This document shows positions 23,566 to 32,696 of a DNA stretch of 32,809 nucleotides, piece by piece; positions within the stretch are counted from its first letter, which is position 1, and each line of letters opens with the position of its first letter. The stretch is from positions 1 to 32,809 of the forward strand of contig MHGP01000032.1 of NCBI GenBank assembly GCA_001805615.1, written 5' to 3'. The DNA comes from Omnitrophica WOR_2 bacterium RIFCSPHIGHO2_02_FULL_48_11. Lineage in GTDB: Bacteria > Omnitrophota > Gorgyraeia > Zapsychrales > GWA2-47-8. The position numbers were made by a program, and so were the translations under genes. Below the pieces are notes generated by a model. It was not told where the DNA came from. It did no database searches and saw only the letters and a list, made by a program, of their open reading frames with translations.

Positions 23566-26433
23566 TCAGTGTTGTGGGTCTTCAATGAAGGGAATCTCCT
23601 GATCGAGGATTTCCTCCACCACAAACCCCAGCGCCCGCAAAAAAACACCATTGACTTCCTGCCTTTTTTGCAGCAGCTGCGGATTCAGGAACGGTTTTAT
23701 CTCCAAAGCGCGCAAATTGTACAACGCGGCATTGATCGGCTGCTTTGGGAATTGTTTGTCGAGATAATGAAAATACAGCGGTAATTGGAAAGATTTGACC
23801 GTATCGCGGATCGACTCGCGGGACAATTTTAAGGCCGCGACCTGCTCCAGCGATCTGGGCATTTGATCGATCGAACCGGTCTTGTAATCCACGACCATGA
23901 CCGTACCGTCCGGCAGTTGATCCACCCGGTCCACAACATAATTGAAACGGATAGGACCGCACGAAAGTTCGATCGTTTCTTCAAAACGGTGCTCGAGATA
24001 CAAAATTTTTTCGACCTGGCGCTCCTCGTTAAATTCCTCATTGTCCAGAAACCGTTTGAGCCGGTCGGCCAGAACGGATTTTAATAAAAAGGAATCCGAC
24101 TTCATGGTCCGCTCAAAGGTGTCGGCAAACTTTTTTTCGAACGCGCGGGAAAAATATTCACGGAATTTGGCATTGACCTCGGGTTTTTTGTTCAAGAACG
24201 GCCGGTAGCAATGTTCCAACAATTCATGAATGAACGTTCCCACCTGCCGTGCCTCCGGCTCATCGAGGAGATCATCTTCTTCTCTTAAGCCGAGTACATA
24301 ATTGTAGTAGAACTCCATAGGATTTTCTAAGTACTTGTTTACGCTCGAGGCGGAAAAGGTGTGACGGCGCAGCGCGGCGACCATCTGCGGCGTTTTCTTA
24401 ACGGCAAGTTTCTGCGGCGCGACCTTGACCGCAAAATTCGCCCGGGTCACGGCGATCGCCTCGACCTTTCCCAACTTTTTCTGGCGCTCCCAAATAAGCT
24501 CTTCGACAAAACGGCTCTTCTCTTTCTCTTTACTTTCCTGATAAACCAAATGCACATTTCTCGCCGAGGAGATCAGCCGCATGAACTGATACCGCTGGAT
24601 CTCTTCTTCCAATTCCAGGCGGTCAAGGTTGAGACTGATCATCACCTCGCGCGGGATGAGCGGCTCATAGATCTGCAGCCGCGGCAAGACGCCTTCGTTG
24701 ACATCCAGCATGATCACGTTGGTAAAATTGAGCGAGCGCGTTTCAAAAAGTCCCAAGATCTGCAATCCCTTTAAAGGTGATCCCATAAACGCCACGATTT
24801 CCCGGCTGACTTTACTGTCAAAGATCCTAAAAAGATCCTCCTGCGGAAATTTTTCTTCATTGAACGCCGCCTGCACAAATTCATCCTTGATCTCATACAT
24901 CTTGGTCGCGATATTCAAATTCAACGGATAATTGTGCATAAAACTTTTGTGCGTCAAAATATCCAGGAAACGTTCCAAAATATTACCCAGGTCCTTAAAG
25001 GTCGAGACCCGTTCCCATTCCTCAAAGCAAAGCGCATGGATATTTTCCACGATGGCCAAAAGCTCGGCGCGTTCCGCTTTAAGCCCCAGGCGATCGAGCA
25101 TTTCCTGGGTCAGCATGTACAATTCATCGAGGCTTTCCACATCTTCCAATTCAAAAAATAAACTGCCGGAGAGCGAGGTTTTCACCTTGCCGGTCAGGAT
25201 CTCCTCGATCTTATGGACCAAGATACGCGTGACCGTCGGGTCGCTGCTCAATTTTAAATTTTTTATGAACGGGTGGCTGATCGTTTTCAAATAATCTTTG
25301 GCATAGTAACGGTGCTTCCGCCCAGAATTTCTATTATTGGGCGAGATCTCGTCCAATCCGTCAGCGGATTGGACGGACTTTCGCGAGGCCTGCGACTGAA
25401 AAATAAATTCAAAAAGCGTGTAAAGGCTGCTGCGCTTGAGCGGATAGCCCATGGAAATATTGAAATCCTGCGCGACCTGGGTGACTTCGGAGAGAAGCGG
25501 GATAATGTGGTCCGGGTCAGGCACCACGATCACGGTCTGGCTCAATTCCTGCGGCGCCTGCTTTTTGATCTTCTGCAAAATTTCCCGCACCAGCCCCACC
25601 TGCGAATGGGTATCAAACCCGGCGTAAAGTTTTAGATCAAATTGGGGCGTCAGCGGCTCCTTGCCCTCTTCGATCGCCGCGCCGAAATTCCGCGAGATAC
25701 GCTTAAAGACCGGCCAGCGGCGTTCATCCCCCTGAAAGATCAAAGTGGCTTTATTGCGTTCGTAGAGATTTTTGACCACCGCCTCTTCGGAACGGTTAAA
25801 ATAAAAAAAGTTGCAAAACAAGATCTGCTCAAACTCCGCGAACTCCGCCTCCGCCACGACCTGGCCGGCGCGCAGATACTGCAAACCGCGCGAAAATATT
25901 TTCTGCTCATGAAGCGCGCGATGATACGCCCGGCGCAGCACGACAATATTTTCCAGAAGCCGATTGATATCTGCCGGGACCGCGTAGCCGATCTCGGCGT
26001 TGGCTTCAATATTCTCCAAAGTTTTATCCGCGATATTTTCCAAGTCGAGCTGATCGATAAACGACAGAATCTCCCGCGTCCAGGGTAAGAATTGCGCAAA
26101 GGTTTCACGCCCCTTCAAGATCTGCGGCGTATGTTCCCGGGCCAATTTATAAAGCAAATAACAGCTATCCATGTCCTGGCCCGGCTGAAAAGATTCTTTT
26201 TTATTCAGCGTGTACGTAATGAATTCATCAATGGAAAAAAACTTGGGAGAATAAAAACCCTTCCCCAGCCGCTTGGCAAGTTCACGTTTTAAAAACAGCG
26301 TCGGCCGCTTCCCGCCGAAGACAACCGCCACGCGGCTTAGGTCTTTGCCTTTTTTGACAAAATTTTCCTCGATATAATCGATGAGGTTATCAAGGAAACT
26401 TTCGGTAAAAGGATAAGTAATGACATTGTTCAT
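23566..26433 (-). CDS. addB: AddB-like PD-(D/E)XK nuclease subunit
   Basis: Predicted partner of the AddA-like helicase in double-strand break end processing. The N-terminus (VAVVFGGKRPTLFLKREL, about 34-51) resembles the AddB type that lacks a working Walker A and carries an inactivated helicase fold. The C-terminus is a RecB-type nuclease: HTFSASSVNKYLENPMEFYY, GTFIHELLEHCY, then DRVDQLPDGTVMVVDYKTGS with the Asp and DYK catalytic residues. At 955 residues it is within the family range. I do not see the four cysteines that make the iron-sulfur cluster in Firmicutes AddB. A palindromic element contributes about 15-20 residues in frame near residue 350. No Shine-Dalgarno is visible; a palindrome fills the gap to addA. 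Confidence 0.85.
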   Translation of the reverse strand: MNNVITYPFTESFLDNLIDYIEENFVKKGKDLSRVAVVFGGKRPTLFLKRELAKRLGKGFYSPKFFSIDEFITYTLNKKESFQPGQDMDSCYLLYKLAREHTPQILKGRETFAQFLPWTREILSFIDQLDLENIADKTLENIEANAEIGYAVPADINRLLENIVVLRRAYHRALHEQKIFSRGLQYLRAGQVVAEAEFAEFEQILFCNFFYFNRSEEAVVKNLYERNKATLIFQGDERRWPVFKRISRNFGAAIEEGKEPLTPQFDLKLYAGFDTHSQVGLVREILQKIKKQAPQELSQTVIVVPDPDHIIPLLSEVTQVAQDFNISMGYPLKRSSLYTLFEFIFQSQASRKSVQSADGLDEISPNNRNSGRKHRYYAKDYLKTISHPFIKNLKLSSDPTVTRILVHKIEEILTGKVKTSLSGSLFFELEDVESLDELYMLTQEMLDRLGLKAERAELLAIVENIHALCFEEWERVSTFKDLGNILERFLDILTHKSFMHNYPLNLNIATKMYEIKDEFVQAAFNEEKFPQEDLFRIFDSKVSREIVAFMGSPLKGLQILGLFETRSLNFTNVIMLDVNEGVLPRLQIYEPLIPREVMISLNLDRLELEEEIQRYQFMRLISSARNVHLVYQESKEKEKSRFVEELIWERQKKLGKVEAIAVTRANFAVKVAPQKLAVKKTPQMVAALRRHTFSASSVNKYLENPMEFYYNYVLGLREEDDLLDEPEARQVGTFIHELLEHCYRPFLNKKPEVNAKFREYFSRAFEKKFADTFERTMKSDSFLLKSVLADRLKRFLDNEEFNEERQVEKILYLEHRFEETIELSCGPIRFNYVVDRVDQLPDGTVMVVDYKTGSIDQMPRSLEQVAALKLSRESIRDTVKSFQLPLYFHYLDKQFPKQPINAALYNLRALEIKPFLNPQLLQKRQEVNGVFLRALGFVVEEILDQEIPFIEDPQH
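25341..25385. repeat. Palindromic element inside the addB-like gene (GCGAGATCTCG family, copy 2)
   Basis: A perfect 10-bp stem with a TCAG loop, GTCCAATCCG (25351-25360) / CGGATTGGAC (25365-25374), is flanked by GCGAGATCTC and by GGACTTTCGC, which pair partly. It shares the words AGTCCG and CGAGATCTCGC, in the same order and on the same strand, with the intergenic element at 2398-2470. It keeps the addB reading frame and encodes roughly ASRKSVQSADGLDEIS, in a region predicted to be a loop between helicase-fold helices. Confidence 0.6.
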
Positions 26434-26443
26434 ATTGATTGGG

Positions 26444-26540
26444 TTTACGGCAACGGTTACGAAGTTCGTATCGTTGTGCGGTCACGTTGTACGTAGCCGA
26501 ACGCCGAAACGGGCTTCGTAACCATAACCGATTTACGTAA
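26444..26540. repeat. Intergenic palindrome between the addA-like and addB-like genes
   Basis: GGTTACGAAG (26455-26464) and CTTCGTAACC (26514-26523) form a perfect 10-bp stem around 49 bases. Related TACG/CGTA words recur inside and outside the arms (TTTACG, GTTACG, TTCGTA, GTACGTA, TTTACG). It is different in sequence from the GTCAC family but has a similar build: short words repeated on one arm, inverted on the other. It overlaps the addA stop and fills the gap to the addB start. Confidence 0.6.
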
Positions 26541-29500
26541 TTCTCTCTATTTCCAATTCATCCAAATACACCAAATACCCGCAGATTTTCTTTTTCGGAT
26601 AGATCTCGGCCAGCAATGCCATATATTCCCGGACCTGCGCTTGATAGCGTCCTTGCGCGTCGGGCGACGGTTTATAATCCACCACCCACACTTCATCTTT
26701 TTTGACGATCAGCCGGTCCAAACGTTTGGTGTGGCCCTGGGCATTGACGATGTCCTGTTCGGTGTGGACTTCGCCCTCTTGAATATAAAAAAACGGATGC
26801 AAATTCTGCGCGCTCAACGCGTCCGTGACTATCCGCAGGTATTCCGAAAGATCTTTGATGTTGGGAAATTTGCTTCTCGCGGCCTGCACGGCATTTTGCA
26901 TTTCTTCCTTTTTATCTGCGGCCAGCAGATTCCCGATCTTCGAAAGAATAAAATGCAGCACCTCCCCGCGCTGTCTTTGCCCGCGGTTGAGCAGATTCTC
27001 GTGCTCCAAAAATTCATCCTTAAGATAATCGATCCAGTCATGATATTGGGCCGGGCCGAGCTCGACGATCGAGACGCCCTTGGCCGCAGGCTGGTCATAC
27101 GTTGCCGGAGCGCCCTGTTCGTAAATTTCTTCCGGGATCAAAAATTTCACGACATTCAGCGCTTGGCCCACCTTTTTGGGAATAAACGCGTACAATTCAT
27201 ACTGCGGTCGGGTCAGCGCCACATAAACGTTGTTCAATTCCGATAAGAACGCCTTTTTATATTCCTGGCGGCGGAGTTGATAAAGCTCATCGGAAAACAG
27301 ATAATATTTTTCTTTTAAACGCAACAGTTCCATCGCCTCGCGGTCTTCCCGCAGCACATAGGACTGCTGGTTCTCGCTGCTCATCCCCACCTGAATATCC
27401 ATACCCAGAAACGGCAGGATCACGACCGGAAATTCCAATCCCTTGGATTTGTGGATCGTGAACAGCTTGAGCGCGTCGCTGTCGGCAATATGCACGTACA
27501 GATCATCCCCGCTTAAATTTTCAAAATGCTTCAAAAAGGATTCAATATCGTTATGGTCCTCTTCGTGTTTCTTGATCAATTCCAGAAAATGCATAAAGAA
27601 CCCCTGGGATCCGGGAAAATTCTGCAGGCAGGCAAATTTGTTATAAACACTGATCACCAGTTCATAAAGCGGATACAGGCCGACATTCTTAAAGAATCCG
27701 TCCAAAAGATTATCCCAAAGTTCCGCATGCTGCCGGCGGAACTCGGTGTAAAGGTACAGATCTTTTTCATTGCGCAGCCGCTCCCGCAGACTAAAAACAA
27801 AATGATGCAGCTCTTCCGTTTTAAGCCCGGTGGCTGCGGCAAAGATATCGCCCAAGATAAAATTCGCAAAACTCACGTTATTAATGGGCGAGTCCAAGAA
27901 TTTCAGGAGGGCCATGAGCTCTAAGATGATTTTATTTTCCTGAATATTCAACGTGCGCTCGGACTCGACCGGGATCCCCTCTTCCAGGAACCAGGCGGTC
28001 AGCTGTTCGATCTCTTTGTTCCCGCGGGTCAAGACGGTGATGTCGCGGTAGGCAAAGCGCCGGCGCAGGTCTTTGACGAGCGTCACCAATTTCGTGCGCA
28101 TAACCGCATCGCGCTCTTCCTTTTTATCGATATCGATATATTCAACGCGGACGTAGCCTTTGTCATTCTTCGCCTGTTGGGTCTGCTGCGAATTGCTAAA
28201 AATGCCCGCCACCTCCTGCAGGTCCGCCTCGCTGAAAAACACCGTCTTACGGCTATTTTTTTCATCCTCATGCTGTTCTTTCAAAGCGATGAAACGTTTG
28301 AGATTCTCGCCCGCAAAAATATGATTATTGAATTCCACGATCGCCTTCTGACTGCGCCAGTTATTGGCCAAATAATCCACCTGAACGTTAAAAGAACTGA
28401 ACCGCTCTTTGATCGCGTCAAAAAGCCGCACATCGCCGCCGCGAAAACTATAGATCGCCTGTTTCTTGTCCCCGACGTAAAAAAGCGTGCCGCCGGTGGA
28501 GAGCGCCTCTTCCGCCATCATTTCCAAATTGTGCCACTGCAGGCGGCTGGTATCCTGGAATTCATCTATCAGATAATGGTGAAAACGCGTGGCCAGGCGG
28601 TAATACAGTTCCTCAACGGTCACGTGGTCTTCGTCAAAAAGTTCTCCCGCGCGTTTGTTCAGCTGTTCCAAAAAAAGCACATCATCCTTGGACGTCAACG
28701 CATAGAACTGATCCATCGCTCGGTCAAAAATCTGGATATAAGGATTAAAGACCGACGCTGCCTCGGCCGCGCAGAGCTCTTGCAGGTTCTTGCGGATAGA
28801 CCCCCACACATTGTCCGCTTTCCGCGGCACGTCCGTATCTTTTCTGACCGGGACTTCCTCGCGGGCAAAATAATCCGAAACAGTGTCGACATCGAAACTG
28901 ATGACGTTGTTCACCAAAAACTTATCCAAGCTCGTTACAAAACCTTTATGCGCTCCTTCGGGCAAAATGTCGCGCAATTCCTTCATCTGCTCCAGAATCT
29001 TGCGCTTCTTCTTGATAAGATCCTCAGGCGCAAACGGACTCTCGCGGAATTTCCGCCCGTAATGATTATTCTGCATAAAAAGATTTCCCAGGGTGGCCAG
29101 GATATCTTTTTTCGGGAACCAGCCGGTGCGGTTGTCCAGATAAAGATACTGGTGCAAAAAATATTCAAAGATCTTACGCGTCGCCTTGTCCCGCGGCGCG
29201 CGGTCGATCAATTCATCGAGGCTGCGCTCCAAATATTCGGCGGAATTGGTTTTAATGCGAAAGTTGGCGGTGAGATCAATCTTGAACGCGCAGCCCGAAA
29301 GCAACGCGTTGATGAATTTATCGATCGTCTGGACTTGAAAAAAATTATAATTGCGGATGAGCGCTTCCATGATCTCAAACGCCTTTTGACTGGCGGTCTT
29401 GGGGTCAACGCCGATGGGAGTCAGGACATCCTCGACCGCGCCGGGCGAAATTTCTTGCAGCGCGATCTTTTTTAAGAACTCCAGGATCCGGCCTTTCATC

Positions 29501-29751
29501 TCGAACGCGGCTTTATTGGTAAAGGTGATGGCAAGGATATTGCGCAGCGGAACGTGCTCCAGGTGCAGCTTGGGATTCAAAAGCAACTGCACATAGCGCT
29601 TCGCCAGCGCATAGGTTTTGCCGGAACCGGCGGATGCCTCGACCACCCGCACTTCGGGAGAAAGAAAAGGTTTACTCTGAGCGGAGTCCCAAGATTGCCG
29701 AGGGACGGAATTAAAGGATTGGGAATGTTTAGGAGGGGTTCGGATGGGCAT
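26533..29751 (-). CDS. addA: AddA-like UvrD-family helicase-nuclease
   Basis: Superfamily 1A ATP-dependent DNA helicase fused to a RecB-type nuclease, acting with the AddB-like subunit at broken DNA ends. Motifs in order: Walker A EASAGSGKTYALAKRY (about 39-54), Ia ILAITFTNKAAFEMKGRI, II YLIDEFQDTSRLQW, III YVGDKKQAIYSFRGGD, IV NWRSQKAIVEFNN, V FTIHKSKGLEFPVVIL, VI NVYVALTRPQYELYAF. The C-terminal nuclease has RLDRLIVKKDEVWVVDYKPS with the Asp and Lys of PD-(D/E)XK. The 1072-residue length is normal. The ATG at 29751 is chosen over a TTG two codons upstream; neither has a good ribosome site. The first 35 residues are Ser/Pro/Gln-rich with no family similarity that I recognise. PcrA/UvrD is excluded by length and by the nuclease domain. 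Confidence 0.9.
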   Translation of the reverse strand: MPIRTPPKHSQSFNSVPRQSWDSAQSKPFLSPEVRVVEASAGSGKTYALAKRYVQLLLNPKLHLEHVPLRNILAITFTNKAAFEMKGRILEFLKKIALQEISPGAVEDVLTPIGVDPKTASQKAFEIMEALIRNYNFFQVQTIDKFINALLSGCAFKIDLTANFRIKTNSAEYLERSLDELIDRAPRDKATRKIFEYFLHQYLYLDNRTGWFPKKDILATLGNLFMQNNHYGRKFRESPFAPEDLIKKKRKILEQMKELRDILPEGAHKGFVTSLDKFLVNNVISFDVDTVSDYFAREEVPVRKDTDVPRKADNVWGSIRKNLQELCAAEAASVFNPYIQIFDRAMDQFYALTSKDDVLFLEQLNKRAGELFDEDHVTVEELYYRLATRFHHYLIDEFQDTSRLQWHNLEMMAEEALSTGGTLFYVGDKKQAIYSFRGGDVRLFDAIKERFSSFNVQVDYLANNWRSQKAIVEFNNHIFAGENLKRFIALKEQHEDEKNSRKTVFFSEADLQEVAGIFSNSQQTQQAKNDKGYVRVEYIDIDKKEERDAVMRTKLVTLVKDLRRRFAYRDITVLTRGNKEIEQLTAWFLEEGIPVESERTLNIQENKIILELMALLKFLDSPINNVSFANFILGDIFAAATGLKTEELHHFVFSLRERLRNEKDLYLYTEFRRQHAELWDNLLDGFFKNVGLYPLYELVISVYNKFACLQNFPGSQGFFMHFLELIKKHEEDHNDIESFLKHFENLSGDDLYVHIADSDALKLFTIHKSKGLEFPVVILPFLGMDIQVGMSSENQQSYVLREDREAMELLRLKEKYYLFSDELYQLRRQEYKKAFLSELNNVYVALTRPQYELYAFIPKKVGQALNVVKFLIPEEIYEQGAPATYDQPAAKGVSIVELGPAQYHDWIDYLKDEFLEHENLLNRGQRQRGEVLHFILSKIGNLLAADKKEEMQNAVQAARSKFPNIKDLSEYLRIVTDALSAQNLHPFFYIQEGEVHTEQDIVNAQGHTKRLDRLIVKKDEVWVVDYKPSPDAQGRYQAQVREYMALLAEIYPKKKICGYLVYLDELEIERIT

Positions 29752-29810
29752 AGTCAAAGCACTTTAATTCTCTTGTTTTCTAACCACTATCTCTTTAAAA
29801 AACGGCTTTC

Positions 29811-32027
29811 TCAGCGAGAAGACAAATGTGCAGCCAAAACACCTTGGTCCACTAAGGCTTCATGAATTTTTTTCCCATATTTCTTCGATAATTGATTTGC
29901 TTCACTTTGGATTTTATCTAATCGTCCTGCCGGATTAATAAGTACGCCGCTCAAATCCACCTTCTTCTGTGCTATTTCCCAAAAGCACCGTTCGCCCACC
30001 AAATCAGCGATAAGAACCTGTCCCACTAATGTCTTTTTATATTGGCAGTTCTCTCCCAAATAATGCTTAACAGAGGCAAAATTGGTAAAAATGATAACCT
30101 TGCCTGTTGTTTTACTGTATGAACTTCTCTGATGCGGTTCTCTTGTTTCCATATCAAAATCCGGATCACTAAACATACCCTGTCTGTTTTTCTCATCCTC
30201 CTCTTCTTTTGATCGAACCCTAATCTCTAAAAGCGCAACGCATGATCCGAACTCAGCAGTAATGATAGCGTCCTGTCCAGGCCCATCACCCCAAACTTCA
30301 AGTTCGTATTTCACAACCTGTCTAATAGCTTCGCGATCATTAATCACAATTTTATCTTTGGAGACATGTACTGTGTTATTGTCTGATGTGATACTAACTT
30401 CACTCCCCCCTTCAATCATTTTGACATAAACAAGCAAATTAACTTTTCGTGGCTGATTGGGTCGCAGTGTTATACTCTCAGGCGCAAAAACCATACCCTC
30501 CTGATATAAAAATTCCTTTTCCGGGACCACATGTACTCTAACCTGGGACAACTTATTTCCTACCGAGGCAGTTATAGCACCCTCGATATTAGGCTCAAGG
30601 CCTTCAATAGTAATATATTTATGCAAGACATCTCCTGTTTCACCTCTATCATCGACCAACAGCTTAATCTCGGATGTAATCACTCGGATTTTAGGATTAG
30701 AAGACAATATCTTAACATTTGATCCTCTATTAACCACCCTGGTATTCGCCCTCAATTCAAAATTATAACGCTTCCCAACGGTTATCTCAGCAGAAGAGGG
30801 GTATAAGCAAAAACCGTTTGGAGGGAGCTCCTCCTCTTTGGTTAAGTCTTGTCCTAAATTTTTAATCTCCTCTGCTTCCTCCTCAGCGATCTTATTTAAA
30901 ATAGAAAAGGCTTTTCTATAACGAGTTGTTTCCTCCCGATCAAACTTATTCTGATCCTCTTTTTGTTTACGGGCCCTTTCTTCTTGAACGCTAATTTCCA
31001 GCCGCCTTTCAATCTCTGCAATAAGTTTCTGACAAAACGGATGACGCGCAACAAGACCATTTCTTTCTTCATCAAGGACCGGCTCCTCATTCTCCAATAG
31101 TTCTCGGAATCGATCGATCCGAATCTCCCCGAAAAATCTGGCCGCCAAAGGTTCATTATCGTACTTAAACAAAGATATACCTAAAACCGCATTCTTGCCA
31201 TCAACCAAAAGCAACCCACCGTCACGATCATCCCCTGTCTGCATGAGTTCTTTATCAGCGCGAGAAAGAACAAAATGAATTGGAAAATTTCCATATTTAC
31301 CATAAGTAATAAAGAAATCTTGTTTCATTATCTCCTTACCGGGGGGCATTTGATAACGTATCAAACGAGGTTCTCCGGTATTCGTATCAGCGTCTAAAAG
31401 AAATGCTTTTCTTGAAGGATTAGTCATGATCTTTCGAAGAAAAGCATTATTTGTCAATTCTCCTTGTACTGTGTTAAGACGCGGGACAACTCCTGCTGTT
31501 CTTTGGGGATCCACTTTAAAATAAGCTATAGTCCCATTTCTGTCGATTTTATGTTCATTTCTTATCTTAGAATTGGCGGGTATCGGATCATTAATAGAGT
31601 ACATAGGTTTGTCATCTTTAATGAAAATCCTACATTCCACAAATTGATTGTCCTTAAAAGTACAGATTCGCCCATCTACCATACCCGCTAAAGCATCCTT
31701 GGCGCCTTGCCCAAAATAGCCGCGTACTCCTTTGCCTGCCTTAAGACCGCTGGTTGCCGCTCCATATCGTTTAAAATTATTACGCACATCATCAATTGAC
31801 ATACCTTCTTCATAATCCCTTACGGCAAAGATTCCACAATAGCCGTCTTTTTTATAAACAATATCGATCTGTCCTTTTGCTTCTTTTTGTCCCTCTTCTA
31901 GTCTAATGTAACTATCATCGGCATTAGTAATTAATTCGACTAAGGCACGTATCGCATTGCCCTGCATTGCAGTTCTTATACGTCGAACGGTATGCCTGGG
32001 ATCAACTTCTATTATTCCCTGTTCCAT
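29811..32027 (-). CDS. GHKL (Hsp90/MutL/MORC-like) ATPase with Ig-like domains, probable defence protein
   Basis: A 738-residue protein. The N-terminal GHKL ATPase has the N box ELITNADDS (E31, N35, D37/38), the ATP-lid Asp-Gly motif RDYEEGM (D71, G75), and the glycine loop GKGVRGYFGQGAKDA (about 98-112). A second fold element continues to about 330, then a charged helical linker (about 340-400). Two regions, roughly 415-515 and 520-640, read as beta-sandwich/Ig-like (for example PSSAEITVGKRYNFELRA and PESITLRPNQPRKVNLLV). A small C-terminal alpha/beta domain follows (about 660-738). The ATG at 32027 is chosen because AGGGGGGT lies five bases upstream; an upstream in-frame start would overlap the previous gene. 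GHKL ATPases of this kind occur in restriction-like and other defence operons (paraMORC type); family placement is inferred. Confidence 0.8.
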   Translation of the reverse strand: MEQGIIEVDPRHTVRRIRTAMQGNAIRALVELITNADDSYIRLEEGQKEAKGQIDIVYKKDGYCGIFAVRDYEEGMSIDDVRNNFKRYGAATSGLKAGKGVRGYFGQGAKDALAGMVDGRICTFKDNQFVECRIFIKDDKPMYSINDPIPANSKIRNEHKIDRNGTIAYFKVDPQRTAGVVPRLNTVQGELTNNAFLRKIMTNPSRKAFLLDADTNTGEPRLIRYQMPPGKEIMKQDFFITYGKYGNFPIHFVLSRADKELMQTGDDRDGGLLLVDGKNAVLGISLFKYDNEPLAARFFGEIRIDRFRELLENEEPVLDEERNGLVARHPFCQKLIAEIERRLEISVQEERARKQKEDQNKFDREETTRYRKAFSILNKIAEEEAEEIKNLGQDLTKEEELPPNGFCLYPSSAEITVGKRYNFELRANTRVVNRGSNVKILSSNPKIRVITSEIKLLVDDRGETGDVLHKYITIEGLEPNIEGAITASVGNKLSQVRVHVVPEKEFLYQEGMVFAPESITLRPNQPRKVNLLVYVKMIEGGSEVSITSDNNTVHVSKDKIVINDREAIRQVVKYELEVWGDGPGQDAIITAEFGSCVALLEIRVRSKEEEDEKNRQGMFSDPDFDMETREPHQRSSYSKTTGKVIIFTNFASVKHYLGENCQYKKTLVGQVLIADLVGERCFWEIAQKKVDLSGVLINPAGRLDKIQSEANQLSKKYGKKIHEALVDQGVLAAHLSSR

Positions 32028-32032
32028 GATAT

Positions 32033-32040
32033 ACCCCCCT
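32033..32040 (-). promoter_or_regulatory. Ribosome binding site fixing the start of the GHKL ATPase
   Basis: AGGGGGGT on the minus strand lies five bases before the ATG at 32027 and overlaps the TAG stop of the upstream gene. It decides the start: the longer frame beginning at 32087 would extend 49 bases into the upstream gene. Confidence 0.7.
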
Positions 32041-32674
32041 ATTCTGTTCCAATGTCGAGAAATTGAGTGAATCGTTGTTCCAGCCAATTAAAAAAATCCA
32101 AAAGGTTTCTCTGCTTAAGTTCATGAGCATACTTTTGTAATAAAAAGAAATTCTCTTTCAGCATTTTACGATCCGAATTTAACGTTCCCTGGAGCATATC
32201 GCAAAGATCACCCTCGGAAATCGAATCATTTTGCTTCTCAATATATTTTAAATACGCAGTAGATGACATTGCTTCCTTGAGGAGCAATTCTTCCCTTCTT
32301 GTTTTGGATGGTGACTTTTTCACAACCTGATACTGTCCTCTCAAAATATCTTCCACCTCTTTTATATGTGCCCGCCCTCTTTCAGTGACAACAAATCCCT
32401 GTTTTATTTTTCCGCTCAGCCATGGTTTGACCTTAGATGTAAGGCGCCAAAGACATTTCATCACTCGATTTGCATCCGGATAATCAGGAAATCCCAATAA
32501 TGAAAATTTCTGAGGAAATAATTTAAAACTAGCCATAACAGCGTTTTCAAAGGATAATTCTGCTCCTATTTTTTCTAATTGACTTATTGCATATATAGCT
32601 AAACGATCGAGGTCAATATCTTCATATTTGCTTAAATCCACAGTTTGCAATCTTAGAATCTCCTCTCGCCCCAT
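32039..32674 (-). CDS. Winged-helix-like protein of unknown function, partner of the GHKL ATPase
   Basis: A 211-residue protein with no signal peptide or membrane helix. Residues about 20-110 look like a winged-helix region: helix DLDRLAIYAISQLEKIGAEL, a second helix NAVMASFKLFPQKF, a helix DANRVMKCLWRLTSKV, then a beta-wing-like VTERGRAHIKEVEDIL. The C-terminal half (about 120-211) is helical and charged and ends LEQRFTQFLDIGTE. AAGGGA lies six bases before the ATG. It ends 11 bases before the ATPase gene, so the two are co-transcribed and probably work together, as DNA-recognition or regulatory partner. I recognise no named family. Confidence 0.8.
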   Translation of the reverse strand: MGREEILRLQTVDLSKYEDIDLDRLAIYAISQLEKIGAELSFENAVMASFKLFPQKFSLLGFPDYPDANRVMKCLWRLTSKVKPWLSGKIKQGFVVTERGRAHIKEVEDILRGQYQVVKKSPSKTRREELLLKEAMSSTAYLKYIEKQNDSISEGDLCDMLQGTLNSDRKMLKENFFLLQKYAHELKQRNLLDFFNWLEQRFTQFLDIGTE

Positions 32675-32696
32675 TGATAGTCCCTTCTCTTATTTT

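Noticed and set aside
28177-29475. 432-codon plus-strand open frame opposite the addA-like gene
   Set aside because: It is antisense to a gene with all seven helicase motifs, has no recognisable domain and no ribosome site that I could see; it is a by-product of codon bias on the other strand.
29788-29819. Terminator at the end of the GHKL ATPase gene
   Set aside because: TTCTC-GCT-GAGAA is only 5 bp and AT-rich, with five bases before the T6 run; too weak to call, though possible.
32028-32087. Upstream start adding 20 residues to the GHKL ATPase
   Set aside because: It would overlap the winged-helix gene by 49 bases, while the ATG at 32027 has a clear purine-rich ribosome site.
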